NCBI RefSeq assembly: GCF_001548395.1
Contig: NZ_AP017367.1
Coordinates: 186,001-250,000 of the forward strand
Direction of reading: 5' to 3'
Length of the DNA stretch: 64,000 bases
Source: Leptolyngbya sp. O-77
GTDB taxonomy: Bacteria > Cyanobacteriota > Cyanobacteriia > Elainellales > Elainellaceae
Made by a program: the position numbers and the translations under genes. The notes under the pieces were generated by a model. That model was not told the DNA's origin and ran no database searches. It was given only the letters and a program-made list of their open reading frames with translations. This document shows, one piece after another, positions 36,050 to 45,159 of the stretch (positions are counted from its first letter, which is position 1; each line of letters begins with the position of its first letter).

Positions 36050-36254
36050 CCAGCAGCTTGAGCCTTTGAGCCAGCAGCTTGAGCCTTTGAGCCAGCAGCT
36101 TGAGCCTTTGAGCCAGCAGCTTGAGCCAACAGATTGAGCCAGCAGATTGAGCCAGCAGATTGAGCCAACAGATTGAGCCAGCAGTTTGAGCCAGCAGTTT
36201 GAGCCAACAGATTGAGCCAACAGATTGAGCCAGCAGTTTGAACCAACAGATTGA
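36050..36254. repeat. Compound 21-nt and 13-nt tandem array
   Basis: Three 21-nt units (CCAGCAGCTTGAGCCTTTGAG) from 36050, passing into about ten 13-nt units (ATTGAGCCAGCAG / ATTGAGCCAACAG variants) to 36254. The 13-nt motif is contained in the 21-nt one. The minus strand stays open through it because 13x3 and 21 keep frame, giving GSNCWLN-type peptides; I treat that as an artefact. The array ends just upstream of the small gene at 36267. Confidence 0.92.
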
Positions 36255-36266
36255 ATAGACAAATCG

Positions 36267-36590
36267 GTGTGGGAACCTGTGAAGTATTTTTTTCTATCGG
36301 ACGGTTGGACGGTGGGGCGCGTGTGGGAATTTGGCGGGCTTTGGGATGAGCGGGCCTGGCGGCGACCGCCCCACATCCAGCGGATGCAGCTTTCTATTGT
36401 GGAGCGGGGCGAACGTCTCTGGCTGCACCAAGTTGAAGAGTCGGTGCTAATGGTAGAAGTCTGTCCATCGCCTACGATCCAAGCAGACGGATCGAGTGCA
36501 TCGATTGGGCAAGTGGTGCTAAAGCGGCTGATCACAGCAGAGCAGGTGCTAGAACTGTTGTGTGGAGCCGATCTGGAGGCAAAATCCTAG
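36267..36590 (+). CDS. Small conserved cyanobacterial protein of unknown function
   Basis: 107 residues beginning WEPVKYFFLSDGWTVGRVWEFGGLWDE, followed by 'RRPPHIQRMQLSIVERGERLWLHQVEESVLMVEV'. I recall this opening as a conserved hypothetical of cyanobacteria, without known function. The start is GTG 36267. It is soluble, mixed alpha/beta and has no motif for catalysis. Its 5' end abuts the tandem array, which may have displaced its promoter. The CHAT-TPR gene starts 62 bp downstream on the same strand. Confidence 0.68.
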   Translation: MWEPVKYFFLSDGWTVGRVWEFGGLWDERAWRRPPHIQRMQLSIVERGERLWLHQVEESVLMVEVCPSPTIQADGSSASIGQVVLKRLITAEQVLELLCGADLEAKS

Positions 36591-36603
36591 TCTCCACTAG
36601 ACC

Positions 36604-36633
36604 GCGGTCAACAGCGGTCAACAGCGGTCAACA
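36604..36633. repeat. 10-nt direct repeat GCGGTCAACA (3 units)
   Basis: Three consecutive copies of GCGGTCAACA between the small conserved gene and the CHAT-TPR gene. Confidence 0.85.
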
Positions 36634-36652
36634 GAACTTTACGGGTTCAGCC

Positions 36653-39226
36653 ATGACGCTTCCGTCCATCGATTCCCACGATTCCCAGTCCAGATCCCAA
36701 TCTTGGCTGCTGTTGCTGCTATTCACCAGTTTGATCGGCGGTCTGAGTTTGCTAGCTGCGCTGGTGGGGCAGAGCGCTCAGGCTCAAACCCCAGACCCGC
36801 CGCAGACGCTAGAAGCGGCAATTCGCCAGGATGAGGCCGATCGCCTGCTGCGAGAGGGCGTGCAGGCCTATAGCGCCAGTCAGTTTGCCGTTGCGCTAGA
36901 CAGATGGCAGGCGGCCCTGGCGATCTATCAAGAGTTGGGCGATCGCCCCGGCCGCACGGTTGCGCTAACCAACATTGGCGAAGCCCACCGCAGCTTGGGG
37001 CAATATGCCGAAGCCATCGCTGCCTTTACCCAGGCACTCCCCATTGCCCAGGAAACGGGCGATCGCCGTCGGCAAGGGCTGATTTTGGGTAATTTGGGCG
37101 TGACCTATTATTCCACGGGCGACTATACCCTGGCCCTAGAAAATTTGCAGCAGGCGCAAGCTATTGCTCAGGAATTGGGCGATCGCGAGGGCATCGCCAC
37201 AGCGCTGCTAAATCAGGCGGTCGTCTATCGGGCGCTGGGCCAGCCAGAGGAGGCCGATCGCCGCGTGCAACAAGCTCGGACGGCTGGCGGCGAGGCAGAA
37301 GTAGCTTCGCAGCCCACTGGGGACACAATGACTCAACTGGAACGAGAACTGCGAATTGCCCAGGAACAGGGCGATCGCCAAGGCGAGGCTGCGATTCAGG
37401 GCGCTATTGGCGTGCTGTGGCTCAACCAGCGCCAGTATGACCGGGCGATCGCCGCCATGCAAAGCCAGTTGGACATTGCCCGCGAGATTGGCGATCGCTC
37501 CCTCGAAGCCACCGCGCTCAACAACCTGGGACTGGTGCATGTCGAGCTTCAGCAATATCCCCAGGCGATGGACATGCTGCAAGACTCGCTGCTGGTGAAG
37601 CAGGAAATTGGCGATCGCGAAGGCGAAGCCCGCACCCTGCCAAATCTGGGGCGACTCTTTTTGGAGCAAGACCAGCCTGCAATGGCGATCGTGTTCTTGA
37701 AGCAGGCGGTGAACCTGTGGGAAGCGCTGCGGGCCGGGCTGCAACAGACCAACCCCGACATTCAGCAGACCTACACCGACCGGGTATCCAGCACCTATCG
37801 CCTGCTCGCAGATTTGCTGCTGCGCCAGGATCGGGTGCTGGAAGCACAGCAGGTCTTAGATTTGCTCAAAGTGCAGGAACTAGACGACTATCTGCGCGAC
37901 GTGCGCGGCAACGAGCAGACGGGGCGCGGCATTGCCCTCTCTGAGGAAGAGCGAAACATGCTCAACCTCTACGATCGGGCGATCGCCCAGGGGCGAGAAC
38001 TGGCCAGACTGCGGGCGATCGCCCCCGACCGCCGCACCCCCGCTCAGCAGCAGCGCCTCGCCGTGCTGGTCGCCGCCGAGCAAAATTTGGCCCGCACCTT
38101 CGACGATTTCCTCAATCGTCCAGAGGTGATCGCCGCCCTAGATCAGCTTAGCCGCACCACGCGCCGCCAAAACATTGACCCGGTGCAGTTCACCGCGCTG
38201 CAAAACAATCTGCGAAACCTGAATCAAAACGCCGTCTTGCTCTATCCGCTGGTGCTAGACGATCGGCTAGAGCTAATTTTGGTTACGCCCTTTTCGCCGC
38301 CCATCCGCCGCACGGTGAACGTCCCGCGCACCCAGCTCAATCAGGCGATTTTGGAACTGCGGCAATCCCTGACCGACATTCGGGTCAACCCCAGACCCAG
38401 TGCTGAGCGCCTTTACAATTGGCTAGTGCGCCCGCTCGAAGCAGACCTGGCCCAAGCCAACACCCAGACGATTGTCTATGCCCCAGACGGGCAACTGCGC
38501 TACATTCCGCTGGCGGCGCTGCACGACGGCACGCAATGGCTAGCCCAGCGCTATCGGGTTAACTACATCACTGCCGCCTCCCTCACAGAGTTTGATCGAC
38601 GACCCCAGCGCGACTTGCGGGTGTTGGCAGGGGCGTTTGTGCAGGGTGAAGTCAGTGTGCGAGTGGGGACGCGAGAACTTCAGTTTCCGGGGCTGCCGTT
38701 TGCAGGCATCGAGGTAGAGAATATTGCAGCCCAGATCCCCAACACGCAAAAGCTGATTGATGCCCAGTTCAGCCCCCAGGCAACCATACCCCGCATGAAT
38801 GACTATACGGTGGTTCACCTGGCGACCCACGCGCAGTTTGTGGCGGGTTCGCCGGAGGAAACCTTTATTGTGTTTGGAAATGGCGATCGCGTTACGCTGC
38901 AAGATGCATCGCGCTGGTCGTTGCCCAATGTGGAACTGATCGTGCTGAGCGCCTGCCAGACCGCCGTCAGCGGCGAGAGCAATGGCGAAGAAATTCTGGG
39001 ATTTGGCTTCCAGATGCAGCGGACTGGAGCCAGAGCGGCGATCGCCTCCCTGTGGCGGGTCAACGACGAAGGCACCGAAGCGCTGATGACCCAGTTTTAT
39101 CGACTGCTGAATCCGAAAACAATCTCCAAAGCAGAAGCCCTCCAGCAAGCCCAGATCAGTCTCATTCAAGACAACCAGCCGCCGTTTTTCTGGGCCCCGT
39201 TTATCCTGATCGGCAATGGACTTTGA
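36653..39226 (+). CDS. Secreted or membrane-anchored TPR-CHAT domain protein
   Basis: 858 residues. An N-terminal hydrophobic segment (SWLLLLLFTSLIGGLSLLAAL) followed by AQAQ suggests a Sec signal. Six or more TPR units (about 45-370) come next, then a helical linker and a C-terminal CHAT domain, a caspase-clan peptidase fold. The CHAT dyad is His726 (HLATHAQ) and Cys768 (LSACQTA). TPR-CHAT proteins are peptidases or bind partners; a gasdermin- or Craspase-like role is known for some, but no such partner is visible here. Six TPRs carry HIP1 at the same helix junction, giving GDR each time. ATG 36653 is preferred. Confidence 0.93.
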   Translation: MTLPSIDSHDSQSRSQSWLLLLLFTSLIGGLSLLAALVGQSAQAQTPDPPQTLEAAIRQDEADRLLREGVQAYSASQFAVALDRWQAALAIYQELGDRPGRTVALTNIGEAHRSLGQYAEAIAAFTQALPIAQETGDRRRQGLILGNLGVTYYSTGDYTLALENLQQAQAIAQELGDREGIATALLNQAVVYRALGQPEEADRRVQQARTAGGEAEVASQPTGDTMTQLERELRIAQEQGDRQGEAAIQGAIGVLWLNQRQYDRAIAAMQSQLDIAREIGDRSLEATALNNLGLVHVELQQYPQAMDMLQDSLLVKQEIGDREGEARTLPNLGRLFLEQDQPAMAIVFLKQAVNLWEALRAGLQQTNPDIQQTYTDRVSSTYRLLADLLLRQDRVLEAQQVLDLLKVQELDDYLRDVRGNEQTGRGIALSEEERNMLNLYDRAIAQGRELARLRAIAPDRRTPAQQQRLAVLVAAEQNLARTFDDFLNRPEVIAALDQLSRTTRRQNIDPVQFTALQNNLRNLNQNAVLLYPLVLDDRLELILVTPFSPPIRRTVNVPRTQLNQAILELRQSLTDIRVNPRPSAERLYNWLVRPLEADLAQANTQTIVYAPDGQLRYIPLAALHDGTQWLAQRYRVNYITAASLTEFDRRPQRDLRVLAGAFVQGEVSVRVGTRELQFPGLPFAGIEVENIAAQIPNTQKLIDAQFSPQATIPRMNDYTVVHLATHAQFVAGSPEETFIVFGNGDRVTLQDASRWSLPNVELIVLSACQTAVSGESNGEEILGFGFQMQRTGARAAIASLWRVNDEGTEALMTQFYRLLNPKTISKAEALQQAQISLIQDNQPPFFWAPFILIGNGL

Positions 39227-39325
39227 AGCGAGATTTTGATACCTGATATTTGATACCTGATAAAAGATTTGTTTGATAAAAGATTTGTCCCTGATGAGAT
39301 AAGACTCCGGTGAAGGGAACCCATA

Positions 39326-39979
39326 ATGGCAAAAGTCATTGCAGTCACCGACGCGGTTAAAAGCTTATCTGAAGTGGAAGCCCGGTTTGGATTACGCCGG
39401 GTTGAGGATGAGCAATTTTTTACCGAATGGCAGCAAGAGTTGCCGGAGTTGAATGATGCTGAACGGGCAAAGCTGCAAGTTTTGCGTCAACGATTGCTTT
39501 ATCATCGGGCTGAAGGGGATTTGCTGGAAGGCTCGGTGATGCTGCTAGTGGCTTCGCCGCTTCTGGAGCAAACCGGATTCTATGATCCGCCCTTTCGGAT
39601 GCAGGCAGAAGCAGGCGTGGAAGTGACGGTTACAGATGGCGAAGAGATTTTGCGGGGGCGCATTGATGTTTTGATTATGCAGCGGCAGTTTTGGGCGCTG
39701 GTGTTGGAATCGAAGAAAACGACAATCTCAACGCGATCGGCATTGCCTCAGGCATTAGCCTACATGATGGCAACCCCTGAGTCAGACCAGCCCCAGTACG
39801 GAATGTTGACCAATGGGGATGATGTGCTGTTTATCAAGCTAGTGCTGCGACCAGAAAAACAGTACAGTTTGTCGCGGGTATTTTCGCTCTATACGCTCAC
39901 TCAAGAGTGGCAGGGGGCATTACAGGTACTCAAGAAGCTAGCGCGGATCATGGAATCGGCCCAAGGTACTTCTGGATGA
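39326..39979 (+). CDS. Stand-alone PD-(D/E)XK nuclease-like protein (type I restriction R-subunit N-terminal type)
   Basis: 217 residues. The nuclease signature is complete: Asp114 in GRIDVLIMQ and Glu128-x-Lys130 in ALVLESKK, spaced as in PD-(D/E)XK folds. The sequence resembles the N-terminal endonuclease domain of HsdR subunits, but no helicase, HsdM or HsdS follows. Such single-domain copies are frequent in cyanobacteria. It may be a solitary nuclease or a non-restricting relative. ATG 39326 follows a GAAGGGA site. Confidence 0.82.
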   Translation: MAKVIAVTDAVKSLSEVEARFGLRRVEDEQFFTEWQQELPELNDAERAKLQVLRQRLLYHRAEGDLLEGSVMLLVASPLLEQTGFYDPPFRMQAEAGVEVTVTDGEEILRGRIDVLIMQRQFWALVLESKKTTISTRSALPQALAYMMATPESDQPQYGMLTNGDDVLFIKLVLRPEKQYSLSRVFSLYTLTQEWQGALQVLKKLARIMESAQGTSG

Positions 39980-40129
39980 TGATTTCGCAGGGTTGAAGAG
40001 AGCGAGCGGGAAGCCCCCCCAATCACTTGCAAGTTTTGAGTGAACAAGCTTGGATTGGTTTATTTTGTTCAAATGCTTGCCTGCCCGGTGCAGCATAGCG
40101 ATCAATCCGGGCGATCGCCCAAAGATGCT

Positions 40130-42268
40130 CTAGGTTTTCAACACGACCTTCATCACTTCGTACAGCACCCGCGATAGCTCTCGGCGGCGTAGGGACTGGC
40201 GGTCGATGGGCGTGCGGGCAAAGGCCTGGTCGTAGGCATCGGGCGCGGCTTTTTTCACCAAAAAGGACAACTGCTCACGGGTGATGGGCGACTCTGGCGC
40301 AAAGCGGCCGCGGCCGACTCCGGCGATCAGTCCGGCTGCGGCCAGGGCCTCGATATAGGGATGGGCCCAGTGGTTCTTGGGCACGTCGGAAAAGGTGGGC
40401 TGGTCGGGCGTGGTGGGCGACAGGTTGAGTAGCTTCACCATTGCGGTAGAAACGACGGCGCGGGTGATGGTGTTTTCGGGGCGGAAGTGCAGGTCGGTGG
40501 CGGTTTCGCTGCGGACGATGCCTGCGGTCGCCATCACCTGAATCGGCTCGAAGTCGGGGTCGCTGTGGGATACATCGTCGAACCAGAAGATGGGAATGCC
40601 GTTGCGCGTGATTAGCCCTTGCAGCTTGCGGAGGAGGGATTCCTGAAGGGCGATCGCCCTCGGTTGCACCCCCGCCCACACGGCCAGCGCCGCCAGATAG
40701 CCACTGGCTTCCCCAATTGCCCATTCCACCGGATGCATCCGGTAGGCGGCGTTGGTGATATGCGTCGTGCCGAGGCTCTTGGACGACAGAACCAGCCCGT
40801 CGGTGTCGATGGGCACAAGCGACCCCACGGGCAAGGTAAACGGTAGCGCGATCACCTTGTCTCCTGGCAGGCTGGCGTGGCCCTGGCGGTCGTTGCCGTG
40901 CAGATCGAGATAGTGATATTGCCCAATGCCCACGCTGTCGGCAAAGCAGCGGGCCCGCGCCTGGTTGGGGAAAAAGGCCTTGGCTACATCTTCATGAATG
41001 ATGGGGGTGAGGGCGATACCGCGTCTTGCCTCGCGGATGTAGGGTTCTAGGGCGATGCCGTCGGCGGTCCAGGTGAGGTCGCCCCGGGGTATTAGCGGAA
41101 GGCCCTGCTGCTGCAAGTAGTGGACGTAGGCCCGAGCGCGATCGCGCCCTTGCTTTAGATGCAGCTTGCGCTCCTCCCGGCTCACGCCGACCAGTTCCCC
41201 CACGCGATAGTCATTGCCGCAGAGCATCGGGCCGCCCTCGCCGTGCTGATGCTGGCCCCAGTTCAGCACCGACACATCCCCCGGCTTGACCAGCTTTTCC
41301 TGGGTAGACACGCGCATCAGGCGACGATAGCGAAAAATCCCAAAGGGATGCAAAAACGGGCGCGGCTGTGGCTCCCATTGGCCGCCAGATTTCGTCCAAA
41401 AGTCGCCTTCAAAGTCTTTTGCCAGCAGCCAGGGAGCGACGTTATATCCTGGCGGTGCGCCAATGGGCTTGCCTTTGCCCGGTTCCGCCAGTTCGATGAT
41501 CGCGCCGTAGGTAAAGGACTGCTGACACTCTGGCAGGGGCCGTTTAGGAAGCGCCTGTTCGCCGGTTTCTTCGCGGGTTTCTTGCCCCACGCGGGAGGGA
41601 ATGTTGCCCACTTCCAGCAGATCCCCCAAATCCGTTGCCTCAATGGTGATCTGTGCCAAAACCGTGAAGCGATGCCCCCGCTGGAGGTCTTGAAACACGA
41701 CACCCGTCACCCGCCGCCGCCCGTCTAGAGGGGTGGCAAACCGCACCTCGACGGGTTCTGCAAAGGGGATGAAGCGGAGTGTGCCCCGTTCTAGACAGGG
41801 GGCGATCGCCTCGTTTAGGGCCGTTGCAGCCACCACCGGACTGGTGCAAATTGGGCTGACCCAGCCACCGCCGGGGTTTTGCAAAATTTCGCCCTGCACG
41901 GGCTGGAGCTGTCGCTGGCGATCGCGAAACCAGCGCTGCAACGGCGAAATCGCAAATTCTTCGCCCGCTCGATGAAATGCGCTCGCCCGTTCTTTCAGCA
42001 AGTCGCCATCGTCCGACGCGGGCAACGCCTGTACGGTGAACTGTCCCCCCAAAATCTGCGTCGGCTGCACCAGGCATACCGACAGATTAGCCCGCGCCGC
42101 CACCAGCGCCGCCGTGTAGGCCGCCGTCGATCCCCCCACCACCAGGATGGCGCAGGAGAGTTCGCTGTCTCGCAGGGGACGGGTAAAGGCGCGGTCTTCA
42201 AAAATGCCGTTGTGCTGGCGCAGGGGAGGGGTGAGCATGGATGGATGGAAGCAAGGTAATCTAATCAT
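40130..42268 (-). CDS. FAD-dependent oxidoreductase with C-terminal SLH domains
   Basis: About 712 residues. The N-terminal 550 form a flavoprotein of the 'FAD-dependent oxidoreductase/xanthan lyase-annotated' (PF12831) type. It has the dinucleotide motif ILVVGGSTAAYTAALVAARA, IIEATDLGDLLEVGN-like Rossmann sequence and a C-terminal FAD block with TTHITNAAYRMHPVEWAIGEASG. Two SLH-type motifs follow (FRPENTITRAVVSTAM and FSDVPKNHWAHPYIEALAAAGLIAG...FAPESPITREQLSF). SLH suggests a cell-wall location, but no signal peptide precedes the FAD motif, which is odd. ATG 42268 is chosen; ATG 42238 is an alternative. Confidence 0.85.
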   Translation of the reverse strand: MIRLPCFHPSMLTPPLRQHNGIFEDRAFTRPLRDSELSCAILVVGGSTAAYTAALVAARANLSVCLVQPTQILGGQFTVQALPASDDGDLLKERASAFHRAGEEFAISPLQRWFRDRQRQLQPVQGEILQNPGGGWVSPICTSPVVAATALNEAIAPCLERGTLRFIPFAEPVEVRFATPLDGRRRVTGVVFQDLQRGHRFTVLAQITIEATDLGDLLEVGNIPSRVGQETREETGEQALPKRPLPECQQSFTYGAIIELAEPGKGKPIGAPPGYNVAPWLLAKDFEGDFWTKSGGQWEPQPRPFLHPFGIFRYRRLMRVSTQEKLVKPGDVSVLNWGQHQHGEGGPMLCGNDYRVGELVGVSREERKLHLKQGRDRARAYVHYLQQQGLPLIPRGDLTWTADGIALEPYIREARRGIALTPIIHEDVAKAFFPNQARARCFADSVGIGQYHYLDLHGNDRQGHASLPGDKVIALPFTLPVGSLVPIDTDGLVLSSKSLGTTHITNAAYRMHPVEWAIGEASGYLAALAVWAGVQPRAIALQESLLRKLQGLITRNGIPIFWFDDVSHSDPDFEPIQVMATAGIVRSETATDLHFRPENTITRAVVSTAMVKLLNLSPTTPDQPTFSDVPKNHWAHPYIEALAAAGLIAGVGRGRFAPESPITREQLSFLVKKAAPDAYDQAFARTPIDRQSLRRRELSRVLYEVMKVVLKT

Positions 42269-42376
42269 CGCATTCCAACCGTCTAGCCCTTCAACCCGCC
42301 AAAACCTCAACCTAAAATAGAGGCATTGCCAAGAAATAGAGGCATTGCCAAGCCGTCCTGCCGTTGAGTATGTTGC

Positions 42377-44182
42377 ATGTACGCTGATTCTGAGTTTGAT
42401 TCTGAGTTTGATTCGGATTTTTCGGATTTCTCGTTGTCTGGTGATGATTTGGCTCGATTCACTCCGGCAGAATATGGGCAGCGGCTGAGGAATGCTGAGT
42501 TGCCAGAGGCAGAGCGGGCGGGGTTGCTGTGTCGGTTGGGCTGGTGGCAGTTGCAAGAAGGGCAGTTTGAAGGGGCGATCGCCCAGTTTGACCAGGCGTT
42601 GCTGCTGCGGCCAGACCTGGTGGCGGCCTATCACGGGCGGGGGCGGGCGCTGGATGGGCTAGGGCGGTTTAAGGAGGCGCTGGCGAATTTTGACCAAGCG
42701 ATCAAGCTGGCGGCCAAACCGAGGGCAAGGCTGTGGCGCGATCGCGGCTGTACGCTCCGCAGTCTGGGGCGCTATGGCGAGGCGCTGACCAGCTTTGGCA
42801 ACGCATTGGAACAACAGCCCCAGGATGCCCTATCGATGAGCGCGAAGGGGTCTTTGCTGGCGGTGCTGCGGCGACAAAAGCAGGCGGCGATGGGGCTTTG
42901 CGATCGCGCGTTGCAGCTTGACCCCAACCTGCCAGAAGCGTGGAATAGCAAGGGCGTGGTGCATTCGGTGGCGGGGCAATATGCCGAGGCGCAGCGGTGC
43001 TATGAGCGGGCGATCGCCCTCGACAGCAGGCTAGACCGGGCCTGGAGCAACCGGGGGATCGCCCTGCTGCGGCAGGATCGGGTGCTGGAGGCGATCGCCA
43101 ATTTTGAGCAGGCCCTGGCGCTGGCTCCGCATCGGCAGGAGGCGTGGAAAGCGGCTGCCTGGGCGCATCACGGGCGGGCGCTGATGCGGCTGGGGCGCTA
43201 TGAGCGGGCGATCGCCAGTTGCGATGAGGCGCTGCGGCTGCAACCCGGTTACGCTCCGGCGGCGCTGAATCGGCTGCTGAGCCTGGGCATGGCGGGGCAG
43301 GGGTGGAGGCACCTGCGGGGGGGGGAAACGCGCTGGGAACTGCTGCGCAATGTGGGCGCAGTGCTGAATGCGGCTAAGCTGCGGCTGCTGATTGTGACGG
43401 CGGCGGTGCTGCTGCTGGCGCTAGGGCAGGGGCCGGCGGCAGAATTGCTGCGGCAGGGCGTGTCGGTGCTGCTGTCGTTGGGCGTGCTGGGGCTGATTGT
43501 GGCCGATCTGTGGCGGCATCGGTCGCGGCTGGGCTTCGTCTGGCAGACCTACTTTGGCACCCACTGGCTGACCTACGGACGGGCGCTGGGCATTGTCGTG
43601 GCGACGCTGGCGACCTATTCGATTGCCGATGCGATCGCCCCGCCGATTTTGCGTCTGGGCTGGTCGGATCTGGTGTTTGGGCGACCGGGCAACGTTATGT
43701 TTCAACCGTTCAACCTGATCAAAGATGCCGCCCCTGCTCCCTCGCCAGTGCCCGATCTCCCCCCTCCGCCGATGCCCGGTCTGGAGCCGCCTGTGCCAGC
43801 AGCGATAGATCACTTTAACTGGGCAACGCTGCTGATTCTGCTGTTTTGGCTAGCGCTGCTGCTGGGCATTCCCTTTTGGGCGCGGCTGGAGGAGCGGCTG
43901 TTTCGGCGCGGTGCGAATACCTGGCGGCAAATTGGCATCCGCTCTACCTGGTTTGGGCTTGCACATTTGCTGGCGGGCATTCCTATCATTGGCGGGCTGG
44001 TGCTGATCTTGCCGGGGTTCCTGTTTGCCTGCCGCTATAAGTACGTGCGCGATCGCCATTTGCGGCAAACCGGCAACGCCTTCCAGTCGGAAGAGGCAGG
44101 CGTGCAAGCCAGCACTGCCGACCACGCCGCCTACAACGCGATTCTGATCACGCTAGCTGCCGCCGTGATGATTTTTCTTTAG
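42377..44182 (+). CDS. TPR protein fused to a CPBP-like membrane domain
   Basis: 601 residues. An acidic Ser/Asp N-terminus (DSEFDSEFDSDFSDFS) precedes about seven TPR units (50-310; e.g. GAIAQFDQALLLRPDLVAAYHGRGRAL). Then come five or six hydrophobic segments. The last region contains EERLFRRGANTW and, after one helix, FGLAHLLAG, reminiscent of the EExxxR / FxxxH motifs of CPBP (CAAX) intramembrane proteases. A Pro-rich loop (SPVPDLPPPPMPGLEPP) lies between membrane segments. It starts 108 bp from the divergent flavoprotein gene. Protease activity is uncertain. Confidence 0.82.
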   Translation: MYADSEFDSEFDSDFSDFSLSGDDLARFTPAEYGQRLRNAELPEAERAGLLCRLGWWQLQEGQFEGAIAQFDQALLLRPDLVAAYHGRGRALDGLGRFKEALANFDQAIKLAAKPRARLWRDRGCTLRSLGRYGEALTSFGNALEQQPQDALSMSAKGSLLAVLRRQKQAAMGLCDRALQLDPNLPEAWNSKGVVHSVAGQYAEAQRCYERAIALDSRLDRAWSNRGIALLRQDRVLEAIANFEQALALAPHRQEAWKAAAWAHHGRALMRLGRYERAIASCDEALRLQPGYAPAALNRLLSLGMAGQGWRHLRGGETRWELLRNVGAVLNAAKLRLLIVTAAVLLLALGQGPAAELLRQGVSVLLSLGVLGLIVADLWRHRSRLGFVWQTYFGTHWLTYGRALGIVVATLATYSIADAIAPPILRLGWSDLVFGRPGNVMFQPFNLIKDAAPAPSPVPDLPPPPMPGLEPPVPAAIDHFNWATLLILLFWLALLLGIPFWARLEERLFRRGANTWRQIGIRSTWFGLAHLLAGIPIIGGLVLILPGFLFACRYKYVRDRHLRQTGNAFQSEEAGVQASTADHAAYNAILITLAAAVMIFL

Positions 44183-44286
44183 CAATAAAGCTTTTCGATT
44201 TTTCAGGCTTTGATTGATGCCGTTAGGTTTGCCTAATCTGTTGAATCGGGCACCACTTTCCAAATCTAAGATAATCTATGCCTCTG

Positions 44287-45150
44287 CTATGGGAGAGGAT
44301 GCCAGTGGGCGGGATCAAACATGGGAGGACGTAGTTTCTCATTCATCAGATCATTCCTTAGATAAACCAAGTCACACTGCCACAAAACTTGTCCATACAT
44401 GACCCGATCCACAATATCAATCAGCTCAAACCCGTATTCCTCAAGAATCTTTCCTCTAGCCGTCAATGCAGCCCAATGTGCCTCCACAATCACAACGGAA
44501 GCATTGCTGATGCAGCCAGAGGCTCCTTTAAGGACTTCCAAATCTTTTCCGTCAACATCAACCTTGAGCAAGTAATCCTTTTCAAGTAAATCAGAATATG
44601 AGTCAAGTCTGTCTACCTTGATCTCCTCACAGGAAACAATTTCTTGACCATCCGGTATTACTGGTACTTCGCTGATTCTTGCGTGAGTGGCAACTCCATC
44701 CTTCAAGAGCGCCGTCTGAATAAGCCACGCAGATCCTATTTCATCTGACAATGCAACAGGGTAAAGCGTATTTCTGATGGCGGAATAGTTCTTCTCTATA
44801 TCTCCATACCACAAGGAAACAGGCTCAAACAGATGGTGATGTTTTTCCCGAAGTGGCTCCATCAATTCTGGAGTACCTCTTTGAACACCCACATCAACCA
44901 CTGCATTGATAGGAACGCCTAATGCAAGTAGCGAAATCACCCTATCTTTCTTGTTAGCGACTAGCTGCTGAACAGGAAGCGTTTGATCTGGGGTTACTTG
45001 AGACACTGTAGATCCTTGAGCAGAAGCTCCTTGAGCGGAATCAACGTCAGCAAGCACTTCTTGAACAGACTCAGTTCGACGGAGCATTGATCTTAAGCTT
45101 CTGAGCATATTTTCTGAACCTACAGACTCAAGTTCATCAAGTTTGGTCAC
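44287..45150 (-). CDS. FkbM family methyltransferase
   Basis: 287 residues. After a ~60-residue Ser/Gln-rich start comes the SAM fold: AVVDVGVQRGTPEL (motif I), 'LFEPVS', YPVALSD, and LKVDVDGKDLEVLKGASG, the typical FkbM motif. FkbM enzymes O-methylate sugars or polyketides. It is the last gene of the minus-strand glycan operon and starts 9 bp after the coiled-coil gene. The start is GTG 45150; an ATG at 45108 is possible. Codon use is A/T-richer than in flanking genes. Confidence 0.87.
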   Translation of the reverse strand: MTKLDELESVGSENMLRSLRSMLRRTESVQEVLADVDSAQGASAQGSTVSQVTPDQTLPVQQLVANKKDRVISLLALGVPINAVVDVGVQRGTPELMEPLREKHHHLFEPVSLWYGDIEKNYSAIRNTLYPVALSDEIGSAWLIQTALLKDGVATHARISEVPVIPDGQEIVSCEEIKVDRLDSYSDLLEKDYLLKVDVDGKDLEVLKGASGCISNASVVIVEAHWAALTARGKILEEYGFELIDIVDRVMYGQVLWQCDLVYLRNDLMNEKLRPPMFDPAHWHPLP

Positions 45151-45159
45151 AAAATTGCT

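Noticed and set aside
36005..36535. Minus-strand ORF of 176 codons with GSNCWLN/GSSCWLK repeats
   Set aside because: Translation of the 13/21-nt array plus the antisense of the small gene at 36267, which fits a conserved family on the plus strand.
41159..41728. 189-codon plus-strand ORF
   Set aside because: Antisense shadow of the SLH flavoprotein.
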